Source of the DNA: Phaeobacter cretensis | GTDB taxonomy: Bacteria; Pseudomonadota; Alphaproteobacteria; Rhodobacterales; Rhodobacteraceae | Direction of reading: 5' to 3' | NCBI RefSeq assembly: GCF_047372505.1 | Contig: NZ_JBKBEU010000001.1 | Coordinates: 3,224,001 to 3,288,000 of the forward strand | DNA length: 64,000 nt | Shown: positions 8,723 through 17,653 of the stretch, in pieces | How the letters are laid out: every line of letters begins with the position of its first letter | Numbering within the stretch: the stretch's first letter is position 1 | Program-made: the position numbers and the translations under genes | The notes under the pieces: generated by a model | Told to the model about the DNA's origin: nothing | The model's input: the letters and a program-made list of their open reading frames with translations, nothing else | Databases searched by the model: none

Positions 8723-9883
8723 ATGTTCAACGCAAGCATGACCTTTGATCTGGGTGAAGATGTGAATGCCCTGCGCGACATGGTGCACCGCTGGGCGCAG
8801 GAGCGCGTGCGCCCAATTGCACAGGACGTTGATCAGAAGAATGAATTCCCTGCCGAACTATGGCAGGAAATGGGAGGGCTGGGTCTGTTGGGGATCACCG
8901 TTCCGGAGGAATTCGGTGGCGCTGGCATGTCTTATCTGGCCCATACCGTAGCGATTGAAGAAATCGCCCGTGCGAGTGCGTCAGTTTCATTGTCCTATGG
9001 CGCGCATTCCAACCTTTGCGTCAACCAGATCAAGTTGAACGGCAATGCCGACCAAAAGGCTAGGTATCTGCCACGGCTGGTTTCGGGCGAGCATGTTGGC
9101 GCTTTGGCGATGTCTGAGGCGGGTGCAGGCTCGGACGTGGTTTCGATGTCCTTGCGGGCCGAAAAGCGCAACGACCACTATCGCCTGAACGGCAATAAGT
9201 ATTGGATCACCAATGGTCCGGATGCAGATACGCTGGTGGTCTATGCCAAGACGGATCCGGATGCTGGGTCTAAGGGGATCACGGCCTTCTTGATTGAAAA
9301 GGAATTCAAGGGATTCTCGACGTCTCAGCATTTCGACAAGCTCGGCATGCGTGGATCGAACACCGCTGAGCTGGTGTTTGAAGACGTAGAGGTGCCGTTT
9401 GAAAATGTGCTGGGCGAAGAAGGCAAAGGCGCGCGTGTTCTTATGTCCGGTCTCGACTATGAGCGCGTTGTGCTGGCCGGGATTGGGACTGGCATCATGG
9501 CGGCATGTATGGATGAAGTGATGCCATACATGAAAGAACGTAAGCAATTCGGCCAACCCATCGGTAACTTCCAACTGATGCAGGGCAAAATCGCAGATAT
9601 GTACACTGCGATGAACACGGCACGTGCTTACGTTTACGAGGTGGCGAAGGCCTGCGATAAGGGCACAGTGACCCGTCAGGACGCTGCGGCATGCTGTCTA
9701 TATGCATCCGAGGTGGCGATGACACAGGCGCATCAGGCGGTGCAGGCATTTGGCGGAGCAGGCTACCTGTCTGACAATCCGGTCGGCCGGATCTTCCGGG
9801 ATGCAAAACTGATGGAAATTGGCGCTGGCACGTCGGAAATTCGGCGCATGCTGATCGGCCGTGAATTGATGGGGCAGATGTAG
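8723..9883 (+). CDS. ivd: Isovaleryl-CoA dehydrogenase
   Basis: FAD enzyme that oxidises isovaleryl-CoA to 3-methylcrotonyl-CoA in leucine breakdown and passes electrons to ETF. It has 386 residues, the normal length. Acyl-CoA dehydrogenase signatures are present (AMSEAGAGSDVV, QAFGGAGYLSDNPVGRIFRDAK). The catalytic base appears to be Glu247 in GLDYERVV. The usual later Glu position reads MEIGAGTSEI, the arrangement known for isovaleryl-CoA dehydrogenases rather than short/medium-chain enzymes. The site GGAGGAA precedes ATG 8723. The rest of the leucine cluster follows after an inverted ompW gene. Confidence 0.93.
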   Translation: MFNASMTFDLGEDVNALRDMVHRWAQERVRPIAQDVDQKNEFPAELWQEMGGLGLLGITVPEEFGGAGMSYLAHTVAIEEIARASASVSLSYGAHSNLCVNQIKLNGNADQKARYLPRLVSGEHVGALAMSEAGAGSDVVSMSLRAEKRNDHYRLNGNKYWITNGPDADTLVVYAKTDPDAGSKGITAFLIEKEFKGFSTSQHFDKLGMRGSNTAELVFEDVEVPFENVLGEEGKGARVLMSGLDYERVVLAGIGTGIMAACMDEVMPYMKERKQFGQPIGNFQLMQGKIADMYTAMNTARAYVYEVAKACDKGTVTRQDAAACCLYASEVAMTQAHQAVQAFGGAGYLSDNPVGRIFRDAKLMEIGAGTSEIRRMLIGRELMGQM

Positions 9884-9931
9884 TCTTTGGGCCATTCGGG
9901 CCGCGCAGCTCAAATTGGCCTCGTGCACCAA

Positions 9932-9960
9932 GAAAGCGGCAGGCCTTTCAGCGTGCCGCT
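9932..9960 (-). terminator. Intrinsic terminator of ompW
   Basis: On the minus strand, AGCGGCA and TGCCGCT (9954-9960 and 9935-9941) form a seven-base stem followed by TTTCTT. It lies about 44 bases after the ompW stop and may also limit read-through between ompW and ivd. Confidence 0.6.
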
Positions 9961-10003
9961 CCTCCCCGAAATGCTCGTCTTTTAAATCTACTCGTCAAAG
10001 GGA

Positions 10004-10618
10004 TCAAAAGCGGTGAACGTAGCCAAAGCCAACAGTGACGGGATCGATTTCGGCAGTGCCGATTGTGGTGCCGTTAAGGGTTACATCGGTTTCGATGTCC
10101 ATGTAGCGGACGTTCACACGCAAAGCGCCGCGATCCGAGATCTGCCAGTCTGCGCCCAGGTTCAGCGCCAGACCAACGCTGTCATCAAGCGAGATAACGC
10201 CGGCCGGGGAGCTCTCCTCAAAGAAGGTTGTGTAGTTAATCCCAACGCCGACAAAGGGCTTGAACCTTGTCTGGGTTGGAAAGTGGTAGTTGACCGAGAG
10301 TGTCGGCGGCAGGTGTTTAGTGGTCGCGGTGTATGCGCCATTCAAAGAAATATCATGTTCGAATGGGCTGGCTGCCAGCAGTTCAATTCCGATGTTGTCC
10401 CGGATGAAGTACTCTGCGGTGAAGGTCAGTGCAGTGTTGTCATCAATAATTGCAGCCGCGTCCGCAAGCGTGCCGTTGTCGGATTTCGGATTGACGTTGG
10501 CAATGCCAATGCCAAGAGTCCAATCCCCCCGCGAGTGGGAGTAGGGCTGTGCAAGGGTGGGGCTGGTCAGCGCTGCCAGTGCAGCGCCGAGTGCCAGTGC
10601 GGAAACCATGCGGATCAT
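10004..10618 (-). CDS. ompW: OmpW-family outer membrane beta-barrel protein
   Basis: A 204-residue protein with a clear signal peptide (MIRMVSALALGAALAALTSPTLAQ). The mature part is made of alternating amphipathic strands ending in VTVGFGYVHRF, with a terminal Phe as in outer membrane barrels. Family features are FKPFVGVGINYTTFF and the periodic aromatic strands. OmpW-type eight-stranded barrels are small hydrophobic or unknown-solute channels. ATG 10618 is chosen because GAGGGA lies eight bases upstream and the signal peptide starts there; longer forms begin with unrelated charged residues. An FNR-type box lies upstream. It sits inverted inside the leucine cluster. Confidence 0.9.
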   Translation of the reverse strand: MIRMVSALALGAALAALTSPTLAQPYSHSRGDWTLGIGIANVNPKSDNGTLADAAAIIDDNTALTFTAEYFIRDNIGIELLAASPFEHDISLNGAYTATTKHLPPTLSVNYHFPTQTRFKPFVGVGINYTTFFEESSPAGVISLDDSVGLALNLGADWQISDRGALRVNVRYMDIETDVTLNGTTIGTAEIDPVTVGFGYVHRF

Positions 10619-10694
10619 TGGGGCTATCCCTCGTTTGTCGTTTGCGGGTCGTTTGTTCGCCGGGGCTGTATGCGCCCGATACGGACTGCGAACA

Positions 10695-10708
10695 CTGATC
10701 TGGATCAA
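10695..10708. promoter_or_regulatory. FNR/FnrL-type box upstream of ompW
   Basis: CTGAT-CTGG-ATCAA matches the FNR consensus TTGAT-N4-ATCAA at nine of ten positions. It lies 77 bases upstream of the ompW ATG, a suitable place for activation. It is 75 bases from the start of the divergent acyl-CoA synthetase gene. OmpW control by FNR is established in enterobacteria; its use here is inference. Confidence 0.6.
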
Positions 10709-10782
10709 GAAACACCGTGCTTCCCCTTTAGAAACGCTGGGAAATCCTGCATATCCGCCATGCAGATAGCGAAAGGGCGAGT

Positions 10783-12342
10783 ATGAGCAACACTCGCAAA
10801 CAAATCACCTATCCTGGATTGTGTGCAGATGGCGGCTGGCAGTTCCCACCCCGCTTGAACATGGCGGAGCAGGCGCTTAGCCATCCTGATCAACAGGTCG
10901 CACTGATTGACCTGACAGTTGGATCGCGGTGCGACGTAAGCTTTGGAGAGTTACGCCAACAGGTAGACGCCGTGGCGCGGGAATTGCTAGAGCGGGTTCG
11001 TCCCGGTGACCGTATCGGGGTTTTGCTGAGCCAATCAGTCGGTTGCGCCGTTGCACATTTGGCTATTTGGAAAATCGGCGCAATCTCGGTGCCATTATTC
11101 AAGCTATTTCAACACGATGCACTGTCCTCCCGCATCGGCGACGCCGATTTGACATTGGTACTGACAGATGAGCCCGGGGCAGAGCAGCTTAGCGATCTGG
11201 CGCAGCCGGTCCTGGTTGGTGATATTCTGGCAAAACCTGCCACGCCGTGCCGAGATCCGCTGCCCTATGCCGATACGACGCCGGAAACGCCTGCGGTTTT
11301 GATCTACACGTCCGGTACGACCGGCAGCGCCAAAGGCGCGCTCCACGGTCACCGGGTTCTGTCCGGCCATCTTCCGGGTGTTGCTATCAGCCATGATCAT
11401 CTGGGCCAGCCGGGAGATTGTCTCTGGACGCCTGCAGATTGGGCCTGGATCGGTGGATTGTTTGATGTGCTGATGCCGGGCCTAGCGCTGGGCGTGCCGG
11501 TTGTTGCCACGCGGTTGGACAAGTTCACCGCCGAGGCCTGCGCCGAGATCATCCGCCAAGGGGATGTTCGCAACGCCTTTTTCCCCCCGACCGCATTGCG
11601 CCTGTTGAAGGCAGCAGGGCAGGGGCTCGACGGTTTGCGCTCGGTCGCATCTGGCGGAGAGCCCCTGGGCGCAGAGATGCTCGCCTGGGGCCAGCGTCAC
11701 CTGGGCGTGACTATCAATGAATTTTACGGCCAGACCGAATGCAACATGACGGTTTCTTCCTGCGGGGCTGATTTTCCGGTGCGCCCGGGCTGCATCGGCA
11801 GGCCGGTTCCGGGATGCACGGTTGAGGTGCTGGACGATGCGGGTCTCCCCACCAAGGGAGAGGGTGACGTCGCCGTGCGCCGGGGGGCTGCGTCGATGAT
11901 GCTTGAATACTGGAACCGCCCCGACGCGACGGCTGAAAAATTTCATGGCGACTGGCTGGTTACCGGGGATCGCGGCATCTGGGAGGGGGACTATCTGCGC
12001 TTTGTCGGGCGCGAGGATGATGTCATCACTTCCGCCGGCTACCGCATCGGTCCAGCTGAGATTGAGGATTGCCTGATGACCCATCCGGCGGTGGCGACGG
12101 TGGGCGTGGTGGGCAAACCCGACGCGCTGCGTACAGAAATCGTGAAGGCCTATGTGGTGCTGAAACCCGGTGCCACCGCCTCTGAGAAGGAGCTGCAGGA
12201 CTACGTCAAATCTCGTCTGGCAAAGTACTCTTACCCACGCGAAGTGGAGTTCTTAGAGGCCCTACCGATGACCGTGACCGGCAAGGTGATCCGCAAGGAG
12301 TTGAAGGCGCGGGCTTCGGAGGAAAGTGAGGCAATGCAGTGA
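10783..12342 (+). CDS. Acyl-CoA synthetase (AMP-forming) of the leucine/isovalerate cluster
   Basis: A 519-residue ANL-family enzyme that would activate a short or branched carboxylic acid to its CoA thioester through an acyl-AMP. Visible motifs are the P-loop-like YTSGTTGSAKGA, the A5 motif EFYGQTECN, TGDRGIWEGDYLRFVGREDDVITSAGYRIGPAEIE, and the catalytic Lys near the end in MTVTGKVIRKEL. Context points to isovalerate or acetoacetate as substrate, but sequence alone does not decide. AAAGGG precedes ATG 10783. The stop overlaps the GTG start of the next gene. Confidence 0.88.
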   Translation: MSNTRKQITYPGLCADGGWQFPPRLNMAEQALSHPDQQVALIDLTVGSRCDVSFGELRQQVDAVARELLERVRPGDRIGVLLSQSVGCAVAHLAIWKIGAISVPLFKLFQHDALSSRIGDADLTLVLTDEPGAEQLSDLAQPVLVGDILAKPATPCRDPLPYADTTPETPAVLIYTSGTTGSAKGALHGHRVLSGHLPGVAISHDHLGQPGDCLWTPADWAWIGGLFDVLMPGLALGVPVVATRLDKFTAEACAEIIRQGDVRNAFFPPTALRLLKAAGQGLDGLRSVASGGEPLGAEMLAWGQRHLGVTINEFYGQTECNMTVSSCGADFPVRPGCIGRPVPGCTVEVLDDAGLPTKGEGDVAVRRGAASMMLEYWNRPDATAEKFHGDWLVTGDRGIWEGDYLRFVGREDDVITSAGYRIGPAEIEDCLMTHPAVATVGVVGKPDALRTEIVKAYVVLKPGATASEKELQDYVKSRLAKYSYPREVEFLEALPMTVTGKVIRKELKARASEESEAMQ

Positions 12343-13064
12343 AAAACGAAGAACAAAACCCCTTTGAAAACTATCAACAACTCCTTGAGCAAAAGCTGTC
12401 AGCAGATATGTCCTTTGCTCGGAGTTTGGTCGAGCACAATGGCGAGCGTGGGCGACTGGTCGAATTGGTTTTCAAGAAAGTTCTTGAACAACACTTGCCT
12501 GAAGCCTTTGGAGTCACCACTGGATTTGTGATTGATCAACACGGTAAGCTTTCCAGACAGCTTGACCTCATTGTCTATTCCAAAGCGACGTGCCCTTTCT
12601 TTTTCAACGATGGCCTTTCTGTTATTCCGGTTGAAGCACTAATTTTGGCTGTCGAAGTCAAAACCAAAATGACCCTACGAGAGTTTCAGGACACACGCGA
12701 AAAGGCTCGTTCTGTTATGAACCTCGACCGGACTGCATATGTGCCTCAACCTTATATTATTTCCGGAGCAACTAGCGGAAAAGATGGAAGGCATGTGCCT
12801 TTGATCATCGGTGTTTCTTTGGACTCCGTTGATACTCGACAGCTTCTTTCTTCGGGCACCGGGGAAGTAATCGAGCCAGTATTCTTGTCAATGGATGGCA
12901 GGTGTCTGCTGAATGGGGTCGGCCCTTCTGGCGGTGTTAGCTGGACACACGAAGTGAACTACCCAGCTGCCATGTTTGTTCTCTTAGCGTCAATGATGAC
13001 GACGCAAGCCCAAATGGTACCAATCGATATCACAAAATATCTGAAAGTGAGGCCGGGAAAATGA
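12339..13064 (+). CDS. DUF6602-type protein with PD-(D/E)XK nuclease-like motif, inserted in the leucine operon
   Basis: A 241-residue protein unrelated to leucine catabolism. Residues 36-110 carry GERGRLVELVF (Glu42), RQLDLIVY (Asp76) and LAVEVKTKM (Glu106-x-Lys108). This order of Glu, Asp and E-x-K is that of the PD-(D/E)XK nuclease fold, and the pattern resembles DUF6602. The C-terminal half has no motif I know. It starts with GTG overlapping the upstream TGA (12339-12342) and its TGA overlaps the mccB ATG (13061-13064). Two 60-base lines inside count 42 and 45 percent GC against 62 and 73 percent in lines from the flanking genes. Nuclease activity is inference. Confidence 0.8.
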   Translation: MKNEEQNPFENYQQLLEQKLSADMSFARSLVEHNGERGRLVELVFKKVLEQHLPEAFGVTTGFVIDQHGKLSRQLDLIVYSKATCPFFFNDGLSVIPVEALILAVEVKTKMTLREFQDTREKARSVMNLDRTAYVPQPYIISGATSGKDGRHVPLIIGVSLDSVDTRQLLSSGTGEVIEPVFLSMDGRCLLNGVGPSGGVSWTHEVNYPAAMFVLLASMMTTQAQMVPIDITKYLKVRPGK

Positions 13065-14665
13065 AACTCAGATCCAATGCGATGCCTTCTTCCGAAGGCT
13101 TCAAACAGAACCGTGCGGCGCATCTGGACGCGCTCGCGCAGATCAGCGAGGCGGCAGAGGCTGCGCGCATGGGCGGCGGTGAGAAATCCCGTGCCCGACA
13201 CGAGTCGCGCGGCAAGATGCTGCCGCGCAGGCGGGTGGCAAACCTGCTGGACCCCGGCTCTCCGTTTCTGGAAATCGGGGCCACCGCTGCGCATAATATG
13301 TATGGTGACGCCGCGCCGAGTGCTGGCGTGGTTGCGGGGATTGGCCGCGTTCACGGGCAAGAGGTCATGGTGGTCTGCAATGATGCCACCGTTAAAGGCG
13401 GCACCTATTTCCCGATGACCGTGAAAAAACATCTCCGCGCGCAGGAGATCGCCGAAGAAAACCGCCTACCGTGTATCTATCTGGTGGACAGTGGTGGTGC
13501 CAACCTTCCGCAACAGGATGAGGTTTTCCCTGACCGCGATCACTTTGGGCGTATCTTTTACAACCAAGCGCGGATGTCAGCTAAGGGCATCTCTCAGATC
13601 GCTGTTGTTATGGGTTCTTGCACGGCAGGTGGCGCCTATGTGCCTGCTATGTCAGACGTCACGATCATCGTCAAAGAACAAGGCACCATCTTTCTTGCGG
13701 GGCCTCCGTTGGTGAAGGCGGCAACAGGTGAGGTGGTCAGTGCCGAAGATCTGGGTGGCGGCGATGTGCACACACGCCTGTCTGGTGTGGCCGATTATCT
13801 GGCTGAGGACGATGCGCATGCATTGGCATTGGCGCGCCGTGCTGTGCAGTCGCTAAACATTACAAGGCCGCTGACTGTGAACTGGGCAAGCCCCGAGGAG
13901 CCCGCCTACGACCCTGAAGAAATTCTCGGTGTCGTGCCCGGTGATCTGCGCACGCCTTATGATATTCGCGAGGTGATTGCACGGCTGGTCGACGGCTCGC
14001 GGTTTGACGAGTTTAAACCGCGTTTCGGTGAAACACTGGTGACGGGATTTGCCCACCTCAAAGGCTGCCCCATCGGCATTGTTGCCAACAACGGAGTGCT
14101 GTTCTCGGAAGCCGCCCAGAAAGGTGCGCATTTCGTTGAGTTGTGCAGCCAGCGCAAGATCCCGTTGGTTTTCCTTCAGAACATCACGGGCTTCATGGTT
14201 GGCCGTAAATACGAAAACGAAGGCATCGCCCGGCACGGCGCCAAGATGGTGACAGCGGTTGCCACAACCAATGTACCAAAAGTGACCATGCTGGTCGGCG
14301 GGTCATTTGGCGCTGGCAACTATGGCATGTCGGGCCGTGCATATCAGCCGCGGTTTCTGTGGACCTGGCCGAACTCCCGTATCTCGGTGATGGGTGGAGA
14401 ACAGGCCGCGGGCGTGCTTGCAACAGTGAAGCGGGATGCAATCGAACGACAGGGTGGCAATTGGTCCGCCGAGGAAGAGGCTGAATTCAAGCAGCCAACC
14501 ATCGATATGTTCGAGGAACAGAGCCACCCGCTATACGCGTCGGCCCGGCTTTGGGATGACGGTGTTATTGATCCGCGCAAGTCCCGCGATGTTCTGTCTA
14601 TGTCGCTGAGCGCTGCTCTGAATGCCCCGATTGAGGATACGCGCTTTGGCGTGTTTCGGATGTAA
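13061..14665 (+). CDS. mccB: 3-Methylcrotonyl-CoA carboxylase beta (carboxyltransferase) subunit
   Basis: The 534-residue carboxyltransferase half of methylcrotonyl-CoA carboxylase, which moves CO2 from biotin to 3-methylcrotonyl-CoA. Two crotonase-like carboxyltransferase domains are seen, with SGGANLPQQDEVFPDRDHFG, GSCTAGGAYVPAMSD, FLQNITGFMVGRKYE and GGSFGAGNYGMSGRAYQPRF. ATG 13061 overlaps the stop of the DUF6602 gene. mccA follows ten bases after the stop, so the two subunits are co-transcribed. The DUF6602 insertion is the only thing separating it from the synthetase gene. Confidence 0.97.
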   Translation: MKLRSNAMPSSEGFKQNRAAHLDALAQISEAAEAARMGGGEKSRARHESRGKMLPRRRVANLLDPGSPFLEIGATAAHNMYGDAAPSAGVVAGIGRVHGQEVMVVCNDATVKGGTYFPMTVKKHLRAQEIAEENRLPCIYLVDSGGANLPQQDEVFPDRDHFGRIFYNQARMSAKGISQIAVVMGSCTAGGAYVPAMSDVTIIVKEQGTIFLAGPPLVKAATGEVVSAEDLGGGDVHTRLSGVADYLAEDDAHALALARRAVQSLNITRPLTVNWASPEEPAYDPEEILGVVPGDLRTPYDIREVIARLVDGSRFDEFKPRFGETLVTGFAHLKGCPIGIVANNGVLFSEAAQKGAHFVELCSQRKIPLVFLQNITGFMVGRKYENEGIARHGAKMVTAVATTNVPKVTMLVGGSFGAGNYGMSGRAYQPRFLWTWPNSRISVMGGEQAAGVLATVKRDAIERQGGNWSAEEEAEFKQPTIDMFEEQSHPLYASARLWDDGVIDPRKSRDVLSMSLSAALNAPIEDTRFGVFRM

Positions 14666-14675
14666 GGAACGACCA

Positions 14676-16613
14676 ATGTTTGATAAAATCCTGATTGCCA
14701 ATCGCGGTGAGATCGCCTGTCGCGTCATAGAAACTGCGCGTGATATGGGTGTACGCACCGTGGCAGTTTATTCTGACGCGGATGCCAATTCGAAACATGT
14801 CGCTATGGCGGATGAGGCTGTACATATTGGCGGGCCTGCTCCGGCCGATAGCTACCTGAAGGGCGATGTGATCATTCGCGCGGCTCAGGACGTGAAAGCC
14901 GAGGCCATTCATCCGGGCTATGGCTTCCTGTCAGAAAACCCGGGCTTTGTTGACGCGGTCGAAGCAGCGGGCCTCAGCTTTATCGGCCCCTCAGCGGATG
15001 CAATCCGCAAAATGGGTTTGAAAGATGCTGCCAAGGTATTGATGGAAAAGGCCGGTGTCCCTGTTGTGCCGGGGTACCATGGCAGCAATCAGGACGCAGA
15101 TTTTCTGACCGCTGAGGCAGATAAGATCGGATATCCGGTGCTGATCAAGGCGGTTGCAGGTGGCGGCGGCAAGGGCATGCGTCTGGTCGAAGCTGCAGAT
15201 GCGTTTGCTGACGCGCTTGCCAGTGCGCAGGGCGAGGCCACGACCGCGTTTGGCAATCCGGATGTTCTGATCGAGAAATATATCCAGCAGCCCCGTCATA
15301 TTGAAGTGCAGGTTTTTGGTGACGGGACACAGGCTGTGCATTTGTTTGAGCGTGATTGCTCGCTTCAACGCCGCCATCAGAAAGTGATCGAAGAGGCCCC
15401 GGCGCCGGGTATGACGGCCGAGATGAGAGCCGCAATGGGTGAGGCCGGCGTGCGCGCGGCAGAAGCCATTGGCTACAAGGGCGCAGGCACGGTTGAGTTC
15501 ATTGTGGACGGATCGGGTGGGCTGCGTCCCGATGGTTTCTGGTTTATGGAAATGAACACCCGCCTGCAGGTGGAACATCCGGTGACCGAGCTGATTACGG
15601 GTGTTGATCTGGTAGAATGGCAGCTACGGGTGGCAGCAGGTGAGAGCCTGCCGAAGCAACAAGATGAGCTGACGATAACGGGCCATGCGTTTGAGGCGCG
15701 GCTCTATGCGGAAGACGTGCAAAAGGGCTTTTTGCCAGCAACCGGTACGCTCACGCACTTGGCTTTCGCCGATGGATGCCGTGCGGACAGCGGGGTGCGA
15801 AGTGGCGATACTATCAGCCCTTGGTATGATCCGATGATTTCTAAGGTGATTGTGCATGGATCCACCCGAGCGGTTGCACTGTCGAAATTGTGCCGTGCAT
15901 TGGAACAGACAGAAGTTGCAGGCACGGTGACTAACCTTGCGTTTCTGGGTGCTCTAGCGGCGCATGAGGGGTTTGGCCGTGGTGAGGTGGACACCGGTCT
16001 CATCGCACGTGACCTAGAAGTATTGACAGCGATTGGTGATCTTGATGCGGTGCAATGGATCGCTGCTGCACAATCGGCGCTGAATTTGTCCAACCCCAGT
16101 GAGGATAGCGGATTTACGCTTTGGGCACCTTTGCTCCGAGCTGTGCAACTGAGCCATGGGGAGTATATCCTTGATATCTGGGTCAAGGTTTTGGGGCCGC
16201 ATGCACAGCATTGGCAGTTGGGCGACAGTTCGCATGAGGTGCGGTTCGACGGAACTGTCTGGCGGCTGGATGGTCGCGTTTTGCCCAATGTGGCAAGCGC
16301 CGGGAACCGACTGACTGTCTTTGGCGGTGCAAGCCGGATCTTCGATCAGATTGACCCCTTGGATCGGGCTGGCTCTGCCGGGGGCGATACCAATGTGATC
16401 GAAGCGCCCATGCCTGGTCTGGTTAAGGCGGTCTTTGCCGATGCAGGTGCAAAGGTCAAAGAAGGTGACAGACTGGCTATCCTTGAGGCGATGAAAATGG
16501 AACACTCTCTCTTGGCGGCCCGCGATGGCGTGGTGGCCGAGGTGTTGGCTGCGGCAGGTGATCAGGTCGAAGCAGGCGCTGCGCTGGTTCGCCTGGAAGA
16601 GGCGGAAAGCTGA
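14676..16613 (+). CDS. mccA: 3-Methylcrotonyl-CoA carboxylase alpha (biotin carboxylase/BCCP) subunit
   Basis: A 645-residue biotin-dependent subunit. It has an N-terminal biotin carboxylase domain (KILIANRGEIACRVI, ATP-grasp GGGGKGMR, RDCSLQRRHQKVIEEAPAP, MNTRLQVEHPVTE), a middle BT-type linker region, and a C-terminal biotinyl domain with EAMKMEH (biotinyl Lys). BirA at 35562 in this window would attach the biotin. I chose ATG 14676 because MFDKILIANRGE is the family N-terminus; the frame opens 54 bases earlier inside mccB. Confidence 0.97.
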   Translation: MFDKILIANRGEIACRVIETARDMGVRTVAVYSDADANSKHVAMADEAVHIGGPAPADSYLKGDVIIRAAQDVKAEAIHPGYGFLSENPGFVDAVEAAGLSFIGPSADAIRKMGLKDAAKVLMEKAGVPVVPGYHGSNQDADFLTAEADKIGYPVLIKAVAGGGGKGMRLVEAADAFADALASAQGEATTAFGNPDVLIEKYIQQPRHIEVQVFGDGTQAVHLFERDCSLQRRHQKVIEEAPAPGMTAEMRAAMGEAGVRAAEAIGYKGAGTVEFIVDGSGGLRPDGFWFMEMNTRLQVEHPVTELITGVDLVEWQLRVAAGESLPKQQDELTITGHAFEARLYAEDVQKGFLPATGTLTHLAFADGCRADSGVRSGDTISPWYDPMISKVIVHGSTRAVALSKLCRALEQTEVAGTVTNLAFLGALAAHEGFGRGEVDTGLIARDLEVLTAIGDLDAVQWIAAAQSALNLSNPSEDSGFTLWAPLLRAVQLSHGEYILDIWVKVLGPHAQHWQLGDSSHEVRFDGTVWRLDGRVLPNVASAGNRLTVFGGASRIFDQIDPLDRAGSAGGDTNVIEAPMPGLVKAVFADAGAKVKEGDRLAILEAMKMEHSLLAARDGVVAEVLAAAGDQVEAGAALVRLEEAES

Positions 16614-16625
16614 ACAGATATAAGG

Positions 16626-16653
16626 TCGGGCGGTCCTATTTGCGGCCGCCCGA
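16626..16653 (+). other. Intercistronic hairpin between mccA and HMG-CoA lyase
   Basis: Perfect eight-base stem TCGGGCGG (16626-16633) with CCGCCCGA (16646-16653) and a 12-base loop, 12 bases after the mccA stop. There is no T-run, so it looks like an mRNA-stability or attenuation hairpin rather than a full terminator. Confidence 0.5.
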
Positions 16654-16719
16654 ATCTGCCACCGCAGCAACAATTGCGGTTTGACTGATGTGTCAGGATA
16701 TCCTTGGGAGGGGTGCGCC

Positions 16720-17580
16720 ATGAGCGAACGCGTAGAAATTTTCGAAGTTGGTCCGCGGGACGGATTGCAGAATGAGAAGCGCGACATTCCTGTCGCCGAA
16801 AAGATTGCGTTGATCGACCGCCTGACCAGTGCCGGGTTTCGTCGGATCGAAGTGGCGAGCTTCGTATCGCCCAAATGGGTGCCTCAGATGGCGGGATCGG
16901 GTGCCGTGTTAGATGGGATCAACCGCGACAGCAATATCCGCTATGCCGCACTGACGCCCAATATGCGGGGCTACGAAGATGCTCTGACAGCCAAAGCGGA
17001 TGAAATCGCGATTTTTGCCTCCGCTTCGGAAGGTTTCTCCAAGGCAAATATCAATGCCAGCGTCGCGGAATCAATTGAGCGTTTCACGCCGATTATCGAA
17101 GCCGCACGCCATATCGATATGCCAGTGCGGGGCTATATCTCGTGTGTGACAGAGTGCCCGTTTGATGGCCCTACAGACCCGGATGCTGTCGCTGCCCTTG
17201 CGGATCGGTTGTTTTCGATGGGGTGCTACGAAATCTCGCTTGGTGATACCACCGGTCAGTCCACCCCGGATTCGATTGCCCGAATGCTTTTGGCAGTGCG
17301 CGATCGCGTGCCTGTGAGCCGCCTTGCGGGTCACTATCATGATACAGCTGGCCGCGCGATTGACAATATCGATGCTTCACTGTCGCTTGGCGTGCGGGTG
17401 TTCGACGCAGCGGTTGGCGGGTTAGGGGGGTGCCCCTATGCGCCTGGCTCTGCTGGCAATGTGGCAACTGAAGCTGTGCACGAGCACCTAACGCGGCTTG
17501 GTTATGACACGGGGTTGGATAGCATCGTTCTGAAAGATGCGGCCGATATGGCCCGTGCGATGCGCAGCGGTGATACCTGA
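16720..17580 (+). CDS. Hydroxymethylglutaryl-CoA lyase
   Basis: Splits 3-hydroxy-3-methylglutaryl-CoA into acetyl-CoA and acetoacetate, the last step of leucine breakdown. It has 286 residues, the usual length. It has EVGPRDGLQNEK at the metal/substrate site, IEVASFVSPKWVPQMA, HYHDTAGRAI with the metal His residues, and the catalytic-Cys loop GGLGGCPYAPGSAGN. ATG 16720 has GGGAGGGG in front; earlier in-frame codons give an unconserved leader. The equivalent gene is called liuE in Pseudomonas and mvaB elsewhere. Confidence 0.95.
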   Translation: MSERVEIFEVGPRDGLQNEKRDIPVAEKIALIDRLTSAGFRRIEVASFVSPKWVPQMAGSGAVLDGINRDSNIRYAALTPNMRGYEDALTAKADEIAIFASASEGFSKANINASVAESIERFTPIIEAARHIDMPVRGYISCVTECPFDGPTDPDAVAALADRLFSMGCYEISLGDTTGQSTPDSIARMLLAVRDRVPVSRLAGHYHDTAGRAIDNIDASLSLGVRVFDAAVGGLGGCPYAPGSAGNVATEAVHEHLTRLGYDTGLDSIVLKDAADMARAMRSGDT

Positions 17581-17653
17581 AGGCTCATGGAACAGAACCA
17601 ATACCGTAGTCGGCCGATGGCGCGCTGCGAGCAAGATATTCAGAAAGACCGAC

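Noticed and set aside
10013..10786. 257-residue plus-strand frame opposite ompW
   Set aside because: Complement of a clear signal-peptide barrel protein; Cys/Gly-rich shadow composition.
14622..14675. Longer N-terminus of mccA starting inside mccB
   Set aside because: The leader is not biotin-carboxylase-like; MFDKILIANRGE at 14676 is the known family start.
16014..16874. 286-residue open frame antisense to mccA and the HMG-CoA lyase start
   Set aside because: It lies wholly opposite clearly conserved genes, has no family motif and reflects high-GC codon bias.
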